Assembly (NCBI RefSeq): GCF_005239225.2
Contig: NC_133284.1
Span: forward strand, 52,174,697-52,238,696
Source of the DNA: Populus alba
Lineage: Eukaryota; Streptophyta; Magnoliopsida; Malpighiales; Salicaceae
Direction of reading: 5' to 3'
DNA length: 64,000 nucleotides
The notes beneath the pieces were generated by a model, which did not search any database, was not told the DNA's origin, and was given only the letters and a program-made list of their open reading frames with translations. Numbering within the stretch: position 1 is the stretch's first letter; each line of letters begins with the position of its first letter. Shown here piece by piece: positions 10,829 through 22,209 of the stretch. A program made the position numbers and the translations under genes.

Positions 10829-11844
10829 TGTCGCACCCCAAAAAAATATACATCTACCCATTTTTCAATTGCGGTTCGACTGGCGAATTTTTTTTATTTT
10901 TGGTTTTTTTGGAGTCGCCCACCTAGTATTTTGGGTCACTAGGAACCTAAACTGGTCTCAGAGATCGGGTACGGAGACTGGTTGCGTAAAGGGAAGGTAT
11001 TAGCACCCCAAATACGCCCTACTAAGGTAAGCTGCATGTTGTTTTTAATTATCTGATAAAAACTAAGGTGTTATTATACTTCTAGTCGTTGGTCTGTTTA
11101 TGGTTCAAGAAAAATCCTCCTCGGTAAGAAGGTCTTTTATCTTATCCGGATAAAAATCCTAACCGTTCTAACGTCCATACCAAAATTTTATTAATAATAC
11201 TTAGGAATACGTTTTACGTATAAATTCGTAATCCCAAATATTAAAATAAGACAAAAAAGATTTTTTTTAGAAATTTTTGAAATATTGGCCTAGTTCTCAT
11301 GGCTTGAATAAACTGGTTATTAAAGCCAAAATGCATGTTAATACATATATTGTTTTGAAAATTTTCTTTGTTGTATGAAAATATGATGTTATAATATTTA
11401 TATGTATATATTGGAGAGACTAGGCCGTATTTTAAAAACAAAAACAATTTTTGGAAAATATTATTTTTTTTTATGCTTTGGCGAAAATCAGGTATTTTAA
11501 TACTGAGCTTGTATCCTTACGGTATAAAAATACAACCCAATATTAATCCATTTTGATATAAAATATGCAGAAAAATCAAACAACATTTTTAGGGACTTTT
11601 TTAGAATTTTTTTGAAAGCAAAAACATATTTTATTCTGAAAATCTTTGATGTTTTTGACGAAAAAACCGGGTATTTATAACACTGGTTTTTGTATCTTTA
11701 CAGTATAAAAATACAAACCAGAATTAAAACATTTTTGACAAACATATGCAGAAAAATCAACAATATTTTTATTTTTTATTTTTTTTCGAAATATTTTTTT
11801 TTATATATATAAATACATTTTTTATATATATAACATATATACAC

Positions 11845-11892
<48 letters not shown>

Positions 11893-12659
11893 TATAATAT
11901 AATTATAATATATTATATATTAAAAGGGCTGGCCGGCCCAAACTAAACTGGGCCGGACCCAGCCCACAAGCGTTGGGCCGACCTCGGCCCAACAAGTACC
12001 AGGGGCCGACCTCGGCCCAAAAGTACTGGGGGCCCGAACTCGGGTCCAAAAAATAATTAACCTCGTATGGGCCGGAACCGGCCCAGACCGCCGGACTGGG
12101 CCAGAATCTTCTGGCCCCCCCGGTCCACATAATTATGGGCCAGACAAACATGCTTGGCCCAGAGGAATTAAAAAAAACGCAGGGGGGGAATTTATTTCCC
12201 CCCCTCGTCCCCTGCATGCAGAACGCCTCTGCATGCAGGAGACGAAATTATAAGAAACAAAAAGAAAAAAAAATGTGCAGGGGGGAGAGAAGCGTACCTG
12301 GCACGGCGGAGACGAAGGCTTGGTGGCGGGTGCTGCTGCGGAGACGGTGGCAGCTTGGCTTTACGGACGGCGGTTCAGGCGTTTTCTTCTCTCTCTCCTC
12401 CCTTCGGGTTCTCTCTCTCTCTATTCCTCTCGGGGTCTCCCTTTTTTCCTCTGGTTTCGGTTTTCCTCTTCTTTTTATAGGGCAGAACCGTGGGGGACCA
12501 TCGGGTTTGTAACGGATGGTCGGCCAACATCTAAAGTGGTGGGGGCGAGGAGAGAGAGAGGCGCGGGATGGTTTTTGAAAACGGTTTTCTTCTTCTGTTG
12601 CAGGTTCGGGGGGGGAAAAGAAGAAGAGGAACAGTGTCGTTCAAAACGACACCGTTCCG

Positions 12660-12698
<39 letters not shown>

Positions 12699-13404
12699 GA
12701 AACGGCGTCGTTTTGGATAAAACGAAATACGGTACCGTTTTTCATTTAAATGGCCTCAAAACTTTCAAATCAGTCCCCCAAATTTGGTCGCCCCGCCCCT
12801 CTTGTTGGCCGCCTTTTTCACTTTGGTCCTTGGCCTCTGATTTAAGCATTGAGCCCCTAATTGATCAATAAACTTTCAATTTCTTCAAGTAAGCCCCTGA
12901 ACGAAAAATTGCAGCCCCCTCCATTTTTACGCGCCTCTTCCAATTTGGTCCCTGGGGTTTCGGATTTTCTTTTAATTAAAATCCCTAATTGGCCCTTAAA
13001 CTTCAAATTATTTATGCAATTGAGCCCCTGAATTTGACCCAATAAATTCCTAAAAAAATATATTTTGGCCCCAAGAACTTAAATTTCTCCAAATTAAAGC
13101 CCAAATTGACTTAAAATCAATTTTTTCTTGCCATCAAATCTTCTTATAAATTCAATCAAAAATCCAATTAAGTCCATAAACATTCAAATTTGGGCTTTTT
13201 CTCCTCAAAAATTCAAATTTTTCCTTCTCATAGGGCTTTCATCCTTCAAGAATATACTGTCAAAAATTCAATCCTTTGTATTTTTAAATTCCTTGACCAT
13301 TTTCCTGACTTTTTTTTTCGGGCGCTTCGCCTACGGTTATTTTCCTAACCTCTTTTGGCTATTTATTTTATTTTTTTAGGGGGACCCAAAAATGGGTTAC
13401 AACA
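10829..13404 (-). mobile_element. LTR B, 5' LTR of copy B
   Basis: 2,576 bp, collinear with LTR A; the extra 66 bp is spread over many small insertions, mostly homopolymer extensions. In element sense it starts TGTTGTAACCC at 13404 and ends GCGACA at 10829. TATA box at 12471-12479. The right flank at 13405 (atcaa...) is non-element DNA, so this is the outer right border of the tandem. The paired target-site copy would be beyond the left edge of the window. Confidence 0.9.
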
Positions 13405-15786
13405 ATCAATATGAATGTTTTGATTAATAGTTTGAAAGGGCAGGCATAAACCTCAGAGTGTAAGGTTATTGATCCTGAATCCTTTAAGGAAAGGGTTTAA
13501 TAAATGCACCGTCAGTGTCATGATTGGTATTAGATGTTGAATCTTGTTAGTTGTCTGGTCCTACTCGATCAATGGCGGAAAGAAATGTTTGGATAATAGA
13601 TTTTAGGGGAGGCAAGATTATAGTGCAAAGCTTGTGTTAGGACACAATTCCATTCATATTAAGTTTGGATAATAGATTTGATTCCATCAAAAATGAAAAA
13701 AAAGAAAGAGATAAATTAGTTTTAAATTTCCATTTTTGTTGTAACTTTTGATTGTCTTAGTATAATGAGTGTACAAATAATATTTTAAATTAATTGGGAA
13801 AGGAAGCACCATTTTGAAAATTGTGTATTTTAATTGCTTGAAACTAATATGTTTTGTTATATATCTATACACACACACACACAGAGACGGTTTAGCTTTT
13901 AAAAAAAGGAAAAATTCGAAATCAAGTATTCAATTGCAAGCAAATTTTGAGATGCAAGGACTGAAGTCTGAATTTGCATGATTTTAAAAAATACAAAGAC
14001 TTAAATGCATATTTGTAAAAAATTGAAAATCCCTGGGGAGGCTGCTACCCTCCTCTGTCTATGAAAGTAGTTGCCACTGTACTTGATGTTATCATATCAA
14101 AAGCCTCTTTGTATAAGTTTGTAGGCTTTACCAATGTCAAGAACACGATTTGTCCACACCTACTCATGTTGTTCAATTGATAAAACCATCCCGGAGGCAG
14201 TGAGATTGAGGTTAACTAGGCTTGAAAATGTGAATGATGTAATTGATCTTGCTGAAATAGCATTCTCTGTCATTGGTTTAAATGCTTGTTTCAAATAGAG
14301 TTTCAAATGGCAGACATTAAAACTCCCAATATAACTCTAACCCTGAACCCTTGACAGAGGTGTATAAAGGATGCTTAATATGTGATTAATGCTGTCAGAT
14401 TGGTCTTGTTTGATATTACATGCCAAAGCCTCTCTTATAAATCCCTCTCTTCCTGAACCAATTTGAAGAAAACAATTTACTTTTTACCTTCTTGTCTGGT
14501 TCATAAATAAGTTACTCTTTAGCTGACATTGAGGTTCGGACTGAGGGGTCTTGAAATTCAAAGAAATCTCATGCAAAAAGAGTGTTCTTTGTAAGAGGAA
14601 ATGGAGTGTAACAGGAACTATGTTAAGAAATCAATTGTTTACTGGAGTTGGGCTGTGAAGTGGTTTTATGTCTTTGGTTGCTGATGGAATAAGAATCAAG
14701 TATTGGTAACCTGACTTGTTTGGAAGCAAGATTGTCAAACTTTTAGGTAGAAGGACACTCTAATAGTTGCATTATGGTGTGTTCTCTGGTATTGTGGTGG
14801 TTTCGGCTTGATGCAAAAGAATAAATGAAAATCTGAAAAAAAAATATTTTAATAAAATTACTTTTGCAAGTGCTCCACATACTTAGCATTTGGATCACAT
14901 TTTAAATATCATCCCTTCATTTGTGTGTTGATCCTCCCTACATTGTCTGTTACGGGCAACATAGCATTTCTATTTGGTAGTATGAAGTAGAAACTACTAT
15001 CATGTGCATAAACTAAGTAGATCCCTCTGGAGATTTTATTCTACATAACACACTATTTGATTGTGAGAGATAAAATGAAGCCTGAAAGAGAATTGTTGTT
15101 TGATGGATTGACATGTGCCAGTTCAACTTAAATGTTTTGTACTCAAATAAGACAAGGTAACCTCTACTTTTCATCGCGGTTAAAATTGTATTTGAGTGCG
15201 TTTTAAAGTTGTGTTTGACTTGAAAAAAATATTAAATTTATATATTTTTTTAATATTTTTTAATAATTTTGATGTGCTAATATTAAAAATATTAAAATAT
15301 ATTTTAATATATATTGCGTTACAATACCAAACACACAGAGTTAGTGCACAAGGGAAAACCCTGTACAACTTGTCCAACCAAAATATAGAAATCTTTCCGA
15401 TAACTGCATGCAGCACAGTTTGTCTAGGACCCAGTATTTACAATATTAGGTCTGTATGGATAGTTAGGCTCATAAATAACTTCTCAAAAACGTGTTTTTG
15501 AACAGGGAAAGCTCCTACTGAGAGCTCCTTGTGGTGAATAAAACTGTTAGTGCAATGGATTTTGCTTGGAGTGTACAGAACACCCATGTTAGAGTTGGAA
15601 GCACATTCACCTTGAGGGTTAAACTGACATCTGCTTTTCTTGCATTGGTGTTCCATTTTGGACCATACTTGGTTACTTTTGACTAAGCAAGAGTACCTTC
15701 AAGGAACAGCTTTGTTTCATCCACCTTACCTGGTTTTGTGTTCTCATTCTGATTGACTTAAAATCTGTCGTTTCATGATAATGCAG
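13405..15786 (+). other. Non-coding stretch before the thioredoxin reductase exon, possibly its intron
   Basis: No open frame with recognisable similarity was found. It ends in a good splice acceptor (tttcatgataatgcag, 15786). It contains one MITE-like insertion (about 15170-15340) and ordinary unique-looking sequence with scattered stops. If the exon at 15787 belongs to a live gene, this is intron, and the whole retroelement tandem could lie inside the same intron. Equally, the exon may be an isolated duplicate. Confidence 0.45.
15170..15340. repeat. MITE-like AT-rich insertion
   Basis: Starts near GCGGTTAAAATTGTATTTG and ends with TTGCGTTACAATACCAAACAC, around a core of ATTTTAATATATT runs. 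The ends are imperfectly inverted. The 'GTTTGGTATTG...' end type with a TTTTTAATA-rich core recurs elsewhere in the window (near 22300, 57960, 59860) and resembles short hAT-type MITEs common in poplar DNA. The family assignment is from memory. Confidence 0.45.
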
Positions 15787-15857
15787 GCTGCATGGCAGCG
15801 CTAGATGCAGAGCATTACTTGCAAGAGATTGGATCCCAAGAGGGCAAAAGTGATTGA
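15787..15857 (+). pseudogene. NTR: Last exon of NADPH-dependent thioredoxin reductase (orphan or partial gene)
   Basis: After a consensus acceptor (ataatgcag) the frame reads [12 protein letters not shown], then [11 protein letters not shown] and a TGA stop (15855-15857). This matches the extreme C-terminus of plant cytosolic/mitochondrial NTR (NTRA/NTRB type), whose last intron lies just before this Gly-Cys-Met. NTR is an FAD enzyme that passes electrons from NADPH to h-type thioredoxins. No other NTR exon (FAD-binding, CAVCDG redox motif, NADPH-binding) is seen in the 13.4-15.8 kb stretch. Either the rest lies left of the retroelements, making an intron of more than 15 kb, or this is a duplicated 3' fragment. 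Sequence after the stop looks like an ordinary 3' untranslated region to about 16200. Confidence 0.7.
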
Positions 15858-17083
15858 CTATCTAGGATATGAAAGGGTACTCGGGAATCTGAATAACAGA
15901 GTTACCCCAGATGTGCTGCAGACTTTGATTGCATCGTCGCATGTGTACAACATTAGCACAATATTATCAGTCCCTCCATTACTCGATTTGTAAGTGGAAT
16001 TTGTTGGACATAATTTATGTTTCCACCTTTTCTTCCGTCTGCTGTGAACTTATTTGGGAAGCTTGTGTCCTAACACATGGTGCTCCAATTGGAATTAGAC
16101 CGATCAAAGCTTCCAAATGATGCTTTGCTGAGGCCTTCTGTTTGTCATCACTGACACTGAATGTCTTCACTTCGATGCACCTGAGTTTCCCCATTTTGAA
16201 CTAAAAACATAATATTGTTGGAATCATAATTATGGTCATGTTTTGGGCTTGCATCGATTTGCTTTTTCAAAAGAAAAAAATATTAAAAAAATATTATTTT
16301 AGATGGGAGTTTGATCTTGACCTTGACCTTGACCTGGTCAATTAAGCTGGTTATGTTGTGGAGTGGATGCCATCCTTTCTAGTGGGCTGATATGCAAAAC
16401 GCAAGCAACAAGACCTCATCATAACAGATTGTTGAGGTTTAAACCATGCACGCTGCAGCATGTATTGTATAGCAGTGAAGAACTGATAGCCATTAACATC
16501 AAGGTGGTAAAAAACCCTGCAATATTATGATCAACTTTAGGTTTTGAAGATCCCAGATTGAAGAAGATGATTTCTCCCATTATCCTTTTGCTATAAACTG
16601 TGACTGAAGTAGTTTAACACATGGTAAGCAGTATTTTAGCCTCCATAGATTCAGAAGTTTTCCACATTGATCCTTGTAGTTTAAGATTCTGTAGTGTCAA
16701 CTCTGTAGTTTTGAGAGAGTTCCAATCTAGCCCCAAGGAGCCAGCAGATAGCTTATGAAACCTAGAGGAGAAGTACCCATTCTTTCTCCCATCTGCTTTC
16801 ACTTTTCAACTTTTCCCAAGCTCTCATACATGTGATAATAAATTTTCTAAAATTCGAAATATAATTACAAAACTGGCCTATAATAATCACACCGAAACTT
16901 CTGGAAGCTCAAGGGTTGACATTGGGTATTTTAGAGGAGATGTAAGGTGGAGCTTCCCTGACCCAATAGGGTCTGAAATGTAATTTCCCCGTCAATAAAT
17001 TTATACCGTGTGAATGCTCCTACGCTGGTTTCCATCATTTGTAAATAGTATAAATATCTTAATCCGATAGCTAGAAAGAGTAA
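15858..17083. other. Intergenic stretch, including probable NTR 3' UTR
   Basis: No supported gene. 15858 to about 16200 is a plausible 3' UTR. A short GACCTT direct repeat is at about 16315-16336. At about 16630-16990 is text such as 'ccttgtagtttaagattctg...' that resembles the non-coding part of a dispersed repeat, but no ends could be fixed. Confidence 0.4.
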
Positions 17084-17156
17084 GCCGTCTTAGCTCAGCT
17101 GGTAGAGCGCATGGCTTTTAACCATGTGGTCGTGGGTTCGATTCCCACAGACGGCG
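17084..17156 (+). tRNA. tRNA-Lys(TTT): tRNA-Lys (anticodon TTT)
   Basis: A 73-base cloverleaf without intron. The acceptor stem GCCGTCT (17084-17090) pairs perfectly with AGACGGC (17149-17155), followed by discriminator G. The D arm is GCTC...GAGC. The anticodon arm CATGG/CCATG holds loop CTTTTAA with anticodon TTT. The T arm GTGGG/CCCAC has loop TTCGATT. Internal A (TAGCTCAGCTGG) and B (GGTTCGATTCC) boxes are intact, and T runs about 15 bases downstream can end RNA polymerase III transcription. It decodes AAA/AAG. Confidence 0.97.
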
Positions 17157-18492
17157 GAGCATAAAATATATGTCTTTTTCTTCCATCTTTTTTGAAAGCC
17201 ATTGATTAGTAGCCGTCACTAAGGGTGGGGGAGGGGGGGCTTACCCTAGTTCATAACTTCATATATATCTAGTTAATTGGAGAGGTGGGGTTGCCCTATC
17301 ACCTTCATCCCAGCAGGACGGGTATGCCTAACAGCCACCGCCATCTCACAATGTCAACCTTGCAATCCTACAAGAGATTTGAATTTTTTTTTTTTTTTAT
17401 ATATATAAAATTTGCAATCATCTTCAATTTACTTTAAGAAGTTATTTGAGTTTAAAACTTATATAGATTTATATTATTTATATACTTAATTTTTAATTAA
17501 ATAAATAAAAATAATGAGATTTGAACTCGTAATTGCTTTGTTATTAACGTTCTAATATTATATTAAAAAATCATTTCAACCCAATAACTTAAGTTATGAG
17601 AATTTGAGATATGATTTATATTATTCTCAACACTAAAATAAAATATCTAATGGATATATTTACAAATTAGATTGGCAAAATCAAGTCAAAGAAATAATCC
17701 GAACTTGTTAAACAAGTTTTACATTGAAAACGAGCATGATTTTTCTCCCGAATGTTAGACGTGAAGCTGAAATTTTATCAAAGCATTCTATAGACCATGT
17801 TACATGCAATATGTGTTACAGTAGGAAACGCCAACAAATCAATGATGCCCTAACGCCAAAGCCGATTAATCTCACCAGCTTGTCAGTGCAAATTGCTAGT
17901 TTTTGCTGGGAATGCAAGTGATGCAATTTGATCAAAAAAGAAATCTCCCAGATGGGATTTTTTTAGGTTCAAAATGAGTGATCACAGTGCTAAGAACATA
18001 CACAATCAAGGGTTTTTTGGACCAGCTAGGGCTGATTTTTCATGTGCTTAGCCTGGTAAAATGCAAAGTTACAATACAGACAACAGGCACTTGAAACAGA
18101 TCCAAATCTCATTAATAGATGCTCTCACCTAAAGTTAATCCAGATCCAAAGTACAATTAACAAGATAAATTAACTTTAAGAGATCACATTTTTGGCACAT
18201 AGAGAGCCTCCACAATTGGCATATCATGCAAGGGACAGTGCTAAAAACAACCGATTATGGCTCCACTATCCCTTTTAAAAAAACTCACAAATGGAAGCAT
18301 CCTGGTAAATCCTGGAAAGAGACCTATCAGAGCCACATGATTCCAGCAATGTGAACTGGCCTTGTTTATTAACTAGTTGCTCCACATGGCCATCTACTTG
18401 TTTGTCCCCTCAACACACTTTCTGTCTAGATTTTAATATTTCCCACTTTCTTACTGAAGATTTATTTTTGCTTCTTCATTGTAAGAAATATT
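17157..18492. other. Intergenic stretch with a SINE-like fragment
   Basis: No gene seen. On the minus strand at about 17505-17640 there is a tRNA-derived-looking stretch: a 'gagatttgaactcg' box-B-like motif and 'atcatttcaacccaataacttaag', phrases that recur in dispersed plant repeats. Polyadenylation and the 3' UTR of the HMGR gene are expected within about 18200-18492. Confidence 0.35.
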
Positions 18493-21263
18493 TTAGGAAG
18501 CTATCTTTGACACATCTTTGCTTGATCTGTTGTATTTCATGTGGCTCTTTACAAGCTGACCAGCTGCAATTGCAGACATGAGGGACAGCTCTCCTGCCAA
18601 AACAGAACCAGCAACGATAGCAGCCAAGAGTCTTGAGTTTGATCCTGGAGACTCTTTGCTTGCGCCCTTTACTCCAAGCAGGTTCAAGCAAGCTGACTGA
18701 GATGCTAGTTGGGTGCCACCTCCAACTGTGCCCACCTGAACCAAATAGATGATGCATAACAAAAAAGAGAGTTAGAGTTTTGCTCTTGATGTGATCAGAA
18801 CTCAAATTATAACACAGTTTTTTGATTGCATGACTATTAATTTACACATGGCCTTCCTCTCTTAAGGCCTTCCTCTTCAAGTTACAAGTGGTACCTTGAT
18901 GAACTAAAATAAGGTTCTTTATATATCATGATCATTGTTAGGAAACCTGACCTAGCCAGCAAGTTAACATGGGCCTTGGCCGGGTTTCAAATAAAAAAAA
19001 TTCAGGTTTATATTGGCTCCGTTAAATCTAGACAAATTGTCGGGTCAACCCGAAACTTGAGTTGAATATTGAATCAACAGATTGGAAATGGGCTTATTAG
19101 CTAGGCATTTTACCTCAATGGAAGGCATGGTGACCGAGATATGAAGGTCCTTTCCATCATTAACAGCTTCCATCATAGTAATGCAGTGAGAGCTCTCAAC
19201 ATTCTGAGCAGGATCCTGTCCTGTGGCTATATAGACTGCAGTGACAATATTGCTGGCATGGGCATTAAACCCACCAAGAGCACCAGCCATAGCTGAACCT
19301 GCAAGGTTCTTAAGCATGTTAAGCTCCACCAAGGTATCTATATTGGTCTTCAGTACCTTCTGAACCACCTCTTCCTTTATGATTGCCTCACATACAACTG
19401 ACTTTCCACGCCCTTCAATCCAATTTACAGCTGCAGGTTTCTTGTCTGAACAGAAGTTGCCTGAGGAACTCAAAATACAGATTGAAAATACCGAATCATT
19501 AACTGTATACATCAACCGATAATGAATCCAAAAATGGAAATTATGCAGCACGGCGGAGGGTTTACCAGAGATGCCAATGATGTCCATGTCAGGAAAATCT
19601 GTTTGAAGATAATCAAGTACATTTTGGACTCCTTTGGAGACCATGTTCATTCCCATAGCATCACCTGTGCTGCAACTAAACCTCATGTACAAATTCTTTC
19701 CTGCCACTGCACATTTAATGTTTTGTAGCCTTCCAAATCTGCTTGACCTGCATATCATCCACCACGTCAAGTATTTGTGCCCGTGTGAAATAAAAAATTC
19801 AACCATAATTTTCCTTTTGGAATATAAAAATCTTCCCGACAGAAAGAAAAACTTGTTGTAGTAGATAAAATATAAAATAGGCGGATAATGGTTAACCCAT
19901 GCAAAATACTAATGAAGAAAATTAGAACCCATCGACATCAATAAGTTTTCATTCACCAACAACAAAATAATGCCAAAAGAGCAAGAAAAGTTGTGTCAAG
20001 ACACTCTTTAAAAAAGCAAAACCAAATCAAACAGACTTTGGCAATATCCAAAATCATATGGTACCAACTTTCTAGCTCCTTGGCTGGATAGCCTTGGAGA
20101 TGGACAATTTCCAATTTCCAATTTCAAAAAATCAAGAAATAAATCATTGTAGGCCAAAGAAGACTAAAAAGAAGGATTAAATTTGAAAAGGGAAGATTGA
20201 TTAATTAGTCTAATATCTGCTTTCTTAAAAAAAAATAGGAAAAAGAGGAGAAAATCAAGAACCTGTTGAAAGCAACAGAAAGAGTGTCGAAATTAGCAGG
20301 ATCCTCAACAAAGAACTTCAACTCAGCAGCCCTTTTTGCGGTCCCAAACCTGACAACAGGAGCTCTAGTCATGGCATCTTTAAGCAACATAGAACTAGCC
20401 CCTCCTGATGCATAAATAGCCTTGCACCCTCTATTTGTAGAGGCCACCAAGCACCCCTCAGTCGTAGCAATTGGGACCATATACTCCGTCCCATTAAGCA
20501 ACAGTGGCCCTGCAATTCCCACAGGAATCTGCACAAACCCGACAGGCATCTCACAACACTGCCCCAATATTGACTCATAATCAAACCCTTCTAATGGCAA
20601 TCCCTCCATAGACCTCCCTGTCATCCTCTGAAGCGCTTCACGCCTAATAGCAGCTGCCCTTTTGCAATCTCCAATCTTTGATTCAAGAGAATACGAAGGA
20701 ATAGTCCCAGATACCACTCCTTTGATAACCTCCTCGTCGTCACCTGATAAAAATGGTTCTTGAATCGTTGGTGCAACAACTCTTTCCCTCGAAACAGGGG
20801 CAAGAGTGCATGCAAGTGATTCTGCAGGAGTGCAACCACCACCATTTTTCTTGATCATAACATTATTATCTTCCTCAACATCCCAAGAATCTTGAGACCC
20901 TCGAGAGATAAAAGATTGAACAACGCCAATCCCAAAGAAACCAAGAAGATAAATAAAAGAAGCAGCCAAACAAACTACCCCAGCGATTTCAGGGAAAGTG
21001 ATGATATGAAGGGGAGTGGAGTTTCGGATCTTTTCGCGCCAACGATGGAGAAGGAAGTAGGCCACAGAGAAAAATATCCCGAAGAACAAACCATTTGTTA
21101 AGTAAAGAGGTAATGGGAGTGCATCCGATGCCTTTACAGACGTCGGAGGCTGTAAATCACGATGATCATGGTGGTGACGATGGTACGGTTTCAGGGTGAG
21201 TTCGCCAGCATGTGTGTCCATGCTGACGTCGGATTTGGCTGGACGCCGGCGGACCTCGTGCAT
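18493..21263 (-). CDS. HMGR: 3-hydroxy-3-methylglutaryl-CoA reductase, four exons
   Basis: Reduces HMG-CoA to mevalonate with two NADPH; rate-limiting step of cytosolic isoprenoid synthesis, in the ER membrane. Exons: 21263-20263, 19747-19566, 19460-19114 and 18735-18493, all GT-AG, giving 590 residues, usual for plants. N-terminus has an Arg cluster (RRRP, 5-8), an odd His-rich run (28-34) and two membrane spans (about 51-72, 86-118). The variable linker ends near 165; the catalytic domain follows with [25 protein letters not shown] (Glu269), [20 protein letters not shown] (Lys401), GQDPAQN (Asp477), [11 protein letters not shown] and [12 protein letters not shown] (His575). Ser581 matches the SnRK1-type regulatory phosphorylation site. 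The start MHEVRRRP is preferred over an upstream in-frame ATG (21497) because translation upstream is low-complexity and a TATA box lies between. All key residues are present; it looks functional. Confidence 0.96.
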
Positions 21264-21388
21264 TGAACTCCGGCGAAAAGGGTGAAGATATTGATAAGAA
21301 GAAAAGAAACAAACAAATGCCAGATAGAGAGAGAGATAGGGAGAGGGAGGAGGAGAGGCTTGAGAGGAAGAGCGGAGAGATAGGAAGG

Positions 21389-21399
21389 CTTTTTTTATA
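21389..21399 (-). promoter_or_regulatory. TATA box of HMGR
   Basis: The minus strand reads GTACTATAAAAAAAGCC about 130 bp upstream of the HMGR start codon, followed by a CT-repeat-rich leader (CTCTCTCTCT near 21330-21345) typical of plant 5' UTRs. This supports the 21263 start rather than the ATG at 21497, which would lie upstream of this promoter. Confidence 0.6.
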
Positions 21400-21499
21400 G
21401 TACAAAGAATGGAGGGTGGCGCGCTGTATCGCAGCTCACATGTACGGCATGCCTCTGTATTATTATTATTATTACTATTCCTAATTTTTAAACCCAAAG

Positions 21500-22209
21500 T
21501 TAATATGGGGTAAGTTAACGTCAGGAGTCAAAATGATTGATTTGACTCAACTTAATTTTTTATATTTTATAAAAAATAAAAAAAAACATTATTTAGAATA
21601 AAAATAAAAATAAATTAATAAATTTTATAGATTTGTTCTCTAAAAAACACTAGTTGGAGTCTCATAAATCTTAAGAGCCACTAAAAATTTACATAGTTAT
21701 TAATTTTAAGATTCGTGGGATTAATAAGATACGCGCAAGTTAGCTAATACAACCATTTTAATAATAAAAAATATATATTTTTTTAGCCTTTTTTTTTAAA
21801 ATTTTTTTTTCTTTCATGCTTCCTTTTCTTTCCCATCTCTATCTCTCTTATTGAGTAAGTAAATATTAATAATTACTCATGAAGTTTCTCAACCACGTTT
21901 CTTTCATGCTAATTTTGGTGTTGGTTTGGATAAGAAGATTTTTATTTTTTCCTTCTAGAAGGGAGAATCTGTAATGTACATTGTGACCTCCCTTCAACCG
22001 AGCCTTCAAAGAAGAATGATTTTCTCTTTTTATTTCACTATCTATTATTATTATTATTATTTTTAATAAAAGATTTAATAAGATATAGTTGTCTCACTAG
22101 TTTTTAAAAATAATTGGTAGTACTTTGTTATTATTTCAGGATAAAATAAATAAAAACAATAAAAAAAATAAACTATTAGAAAAATTAAGATATAAAAATA
22201 AATTTATTT
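21500..22209. other. HMGR upstream region with SINE-like repeat
   Basis: AT-rich non-coding DNA. At about 21640-21760 (+) is a degraded copy of the repeat also seen at 30570-30735. Shared phrases are 'gagtctcata', 'ttaagagccact', 'ttacatagttattaattttaag', 'gtgggattaataag' and 'gcgcaagtt'. The box-B-like start and the common order point to a decayed tRNA-derived SINE. Nothing else is recognisable. Confidence 0.4.

Noticed and set aside
21264..21497. Longer HMGR start at the upstream in-frame ATG (21497)
   Set aside because: The added 78 residues are Asn/Ser/Leu low-complexity, a TATA box (21389-21399) lies within this part, and the family N-terminus begins near MHEVRRRP.
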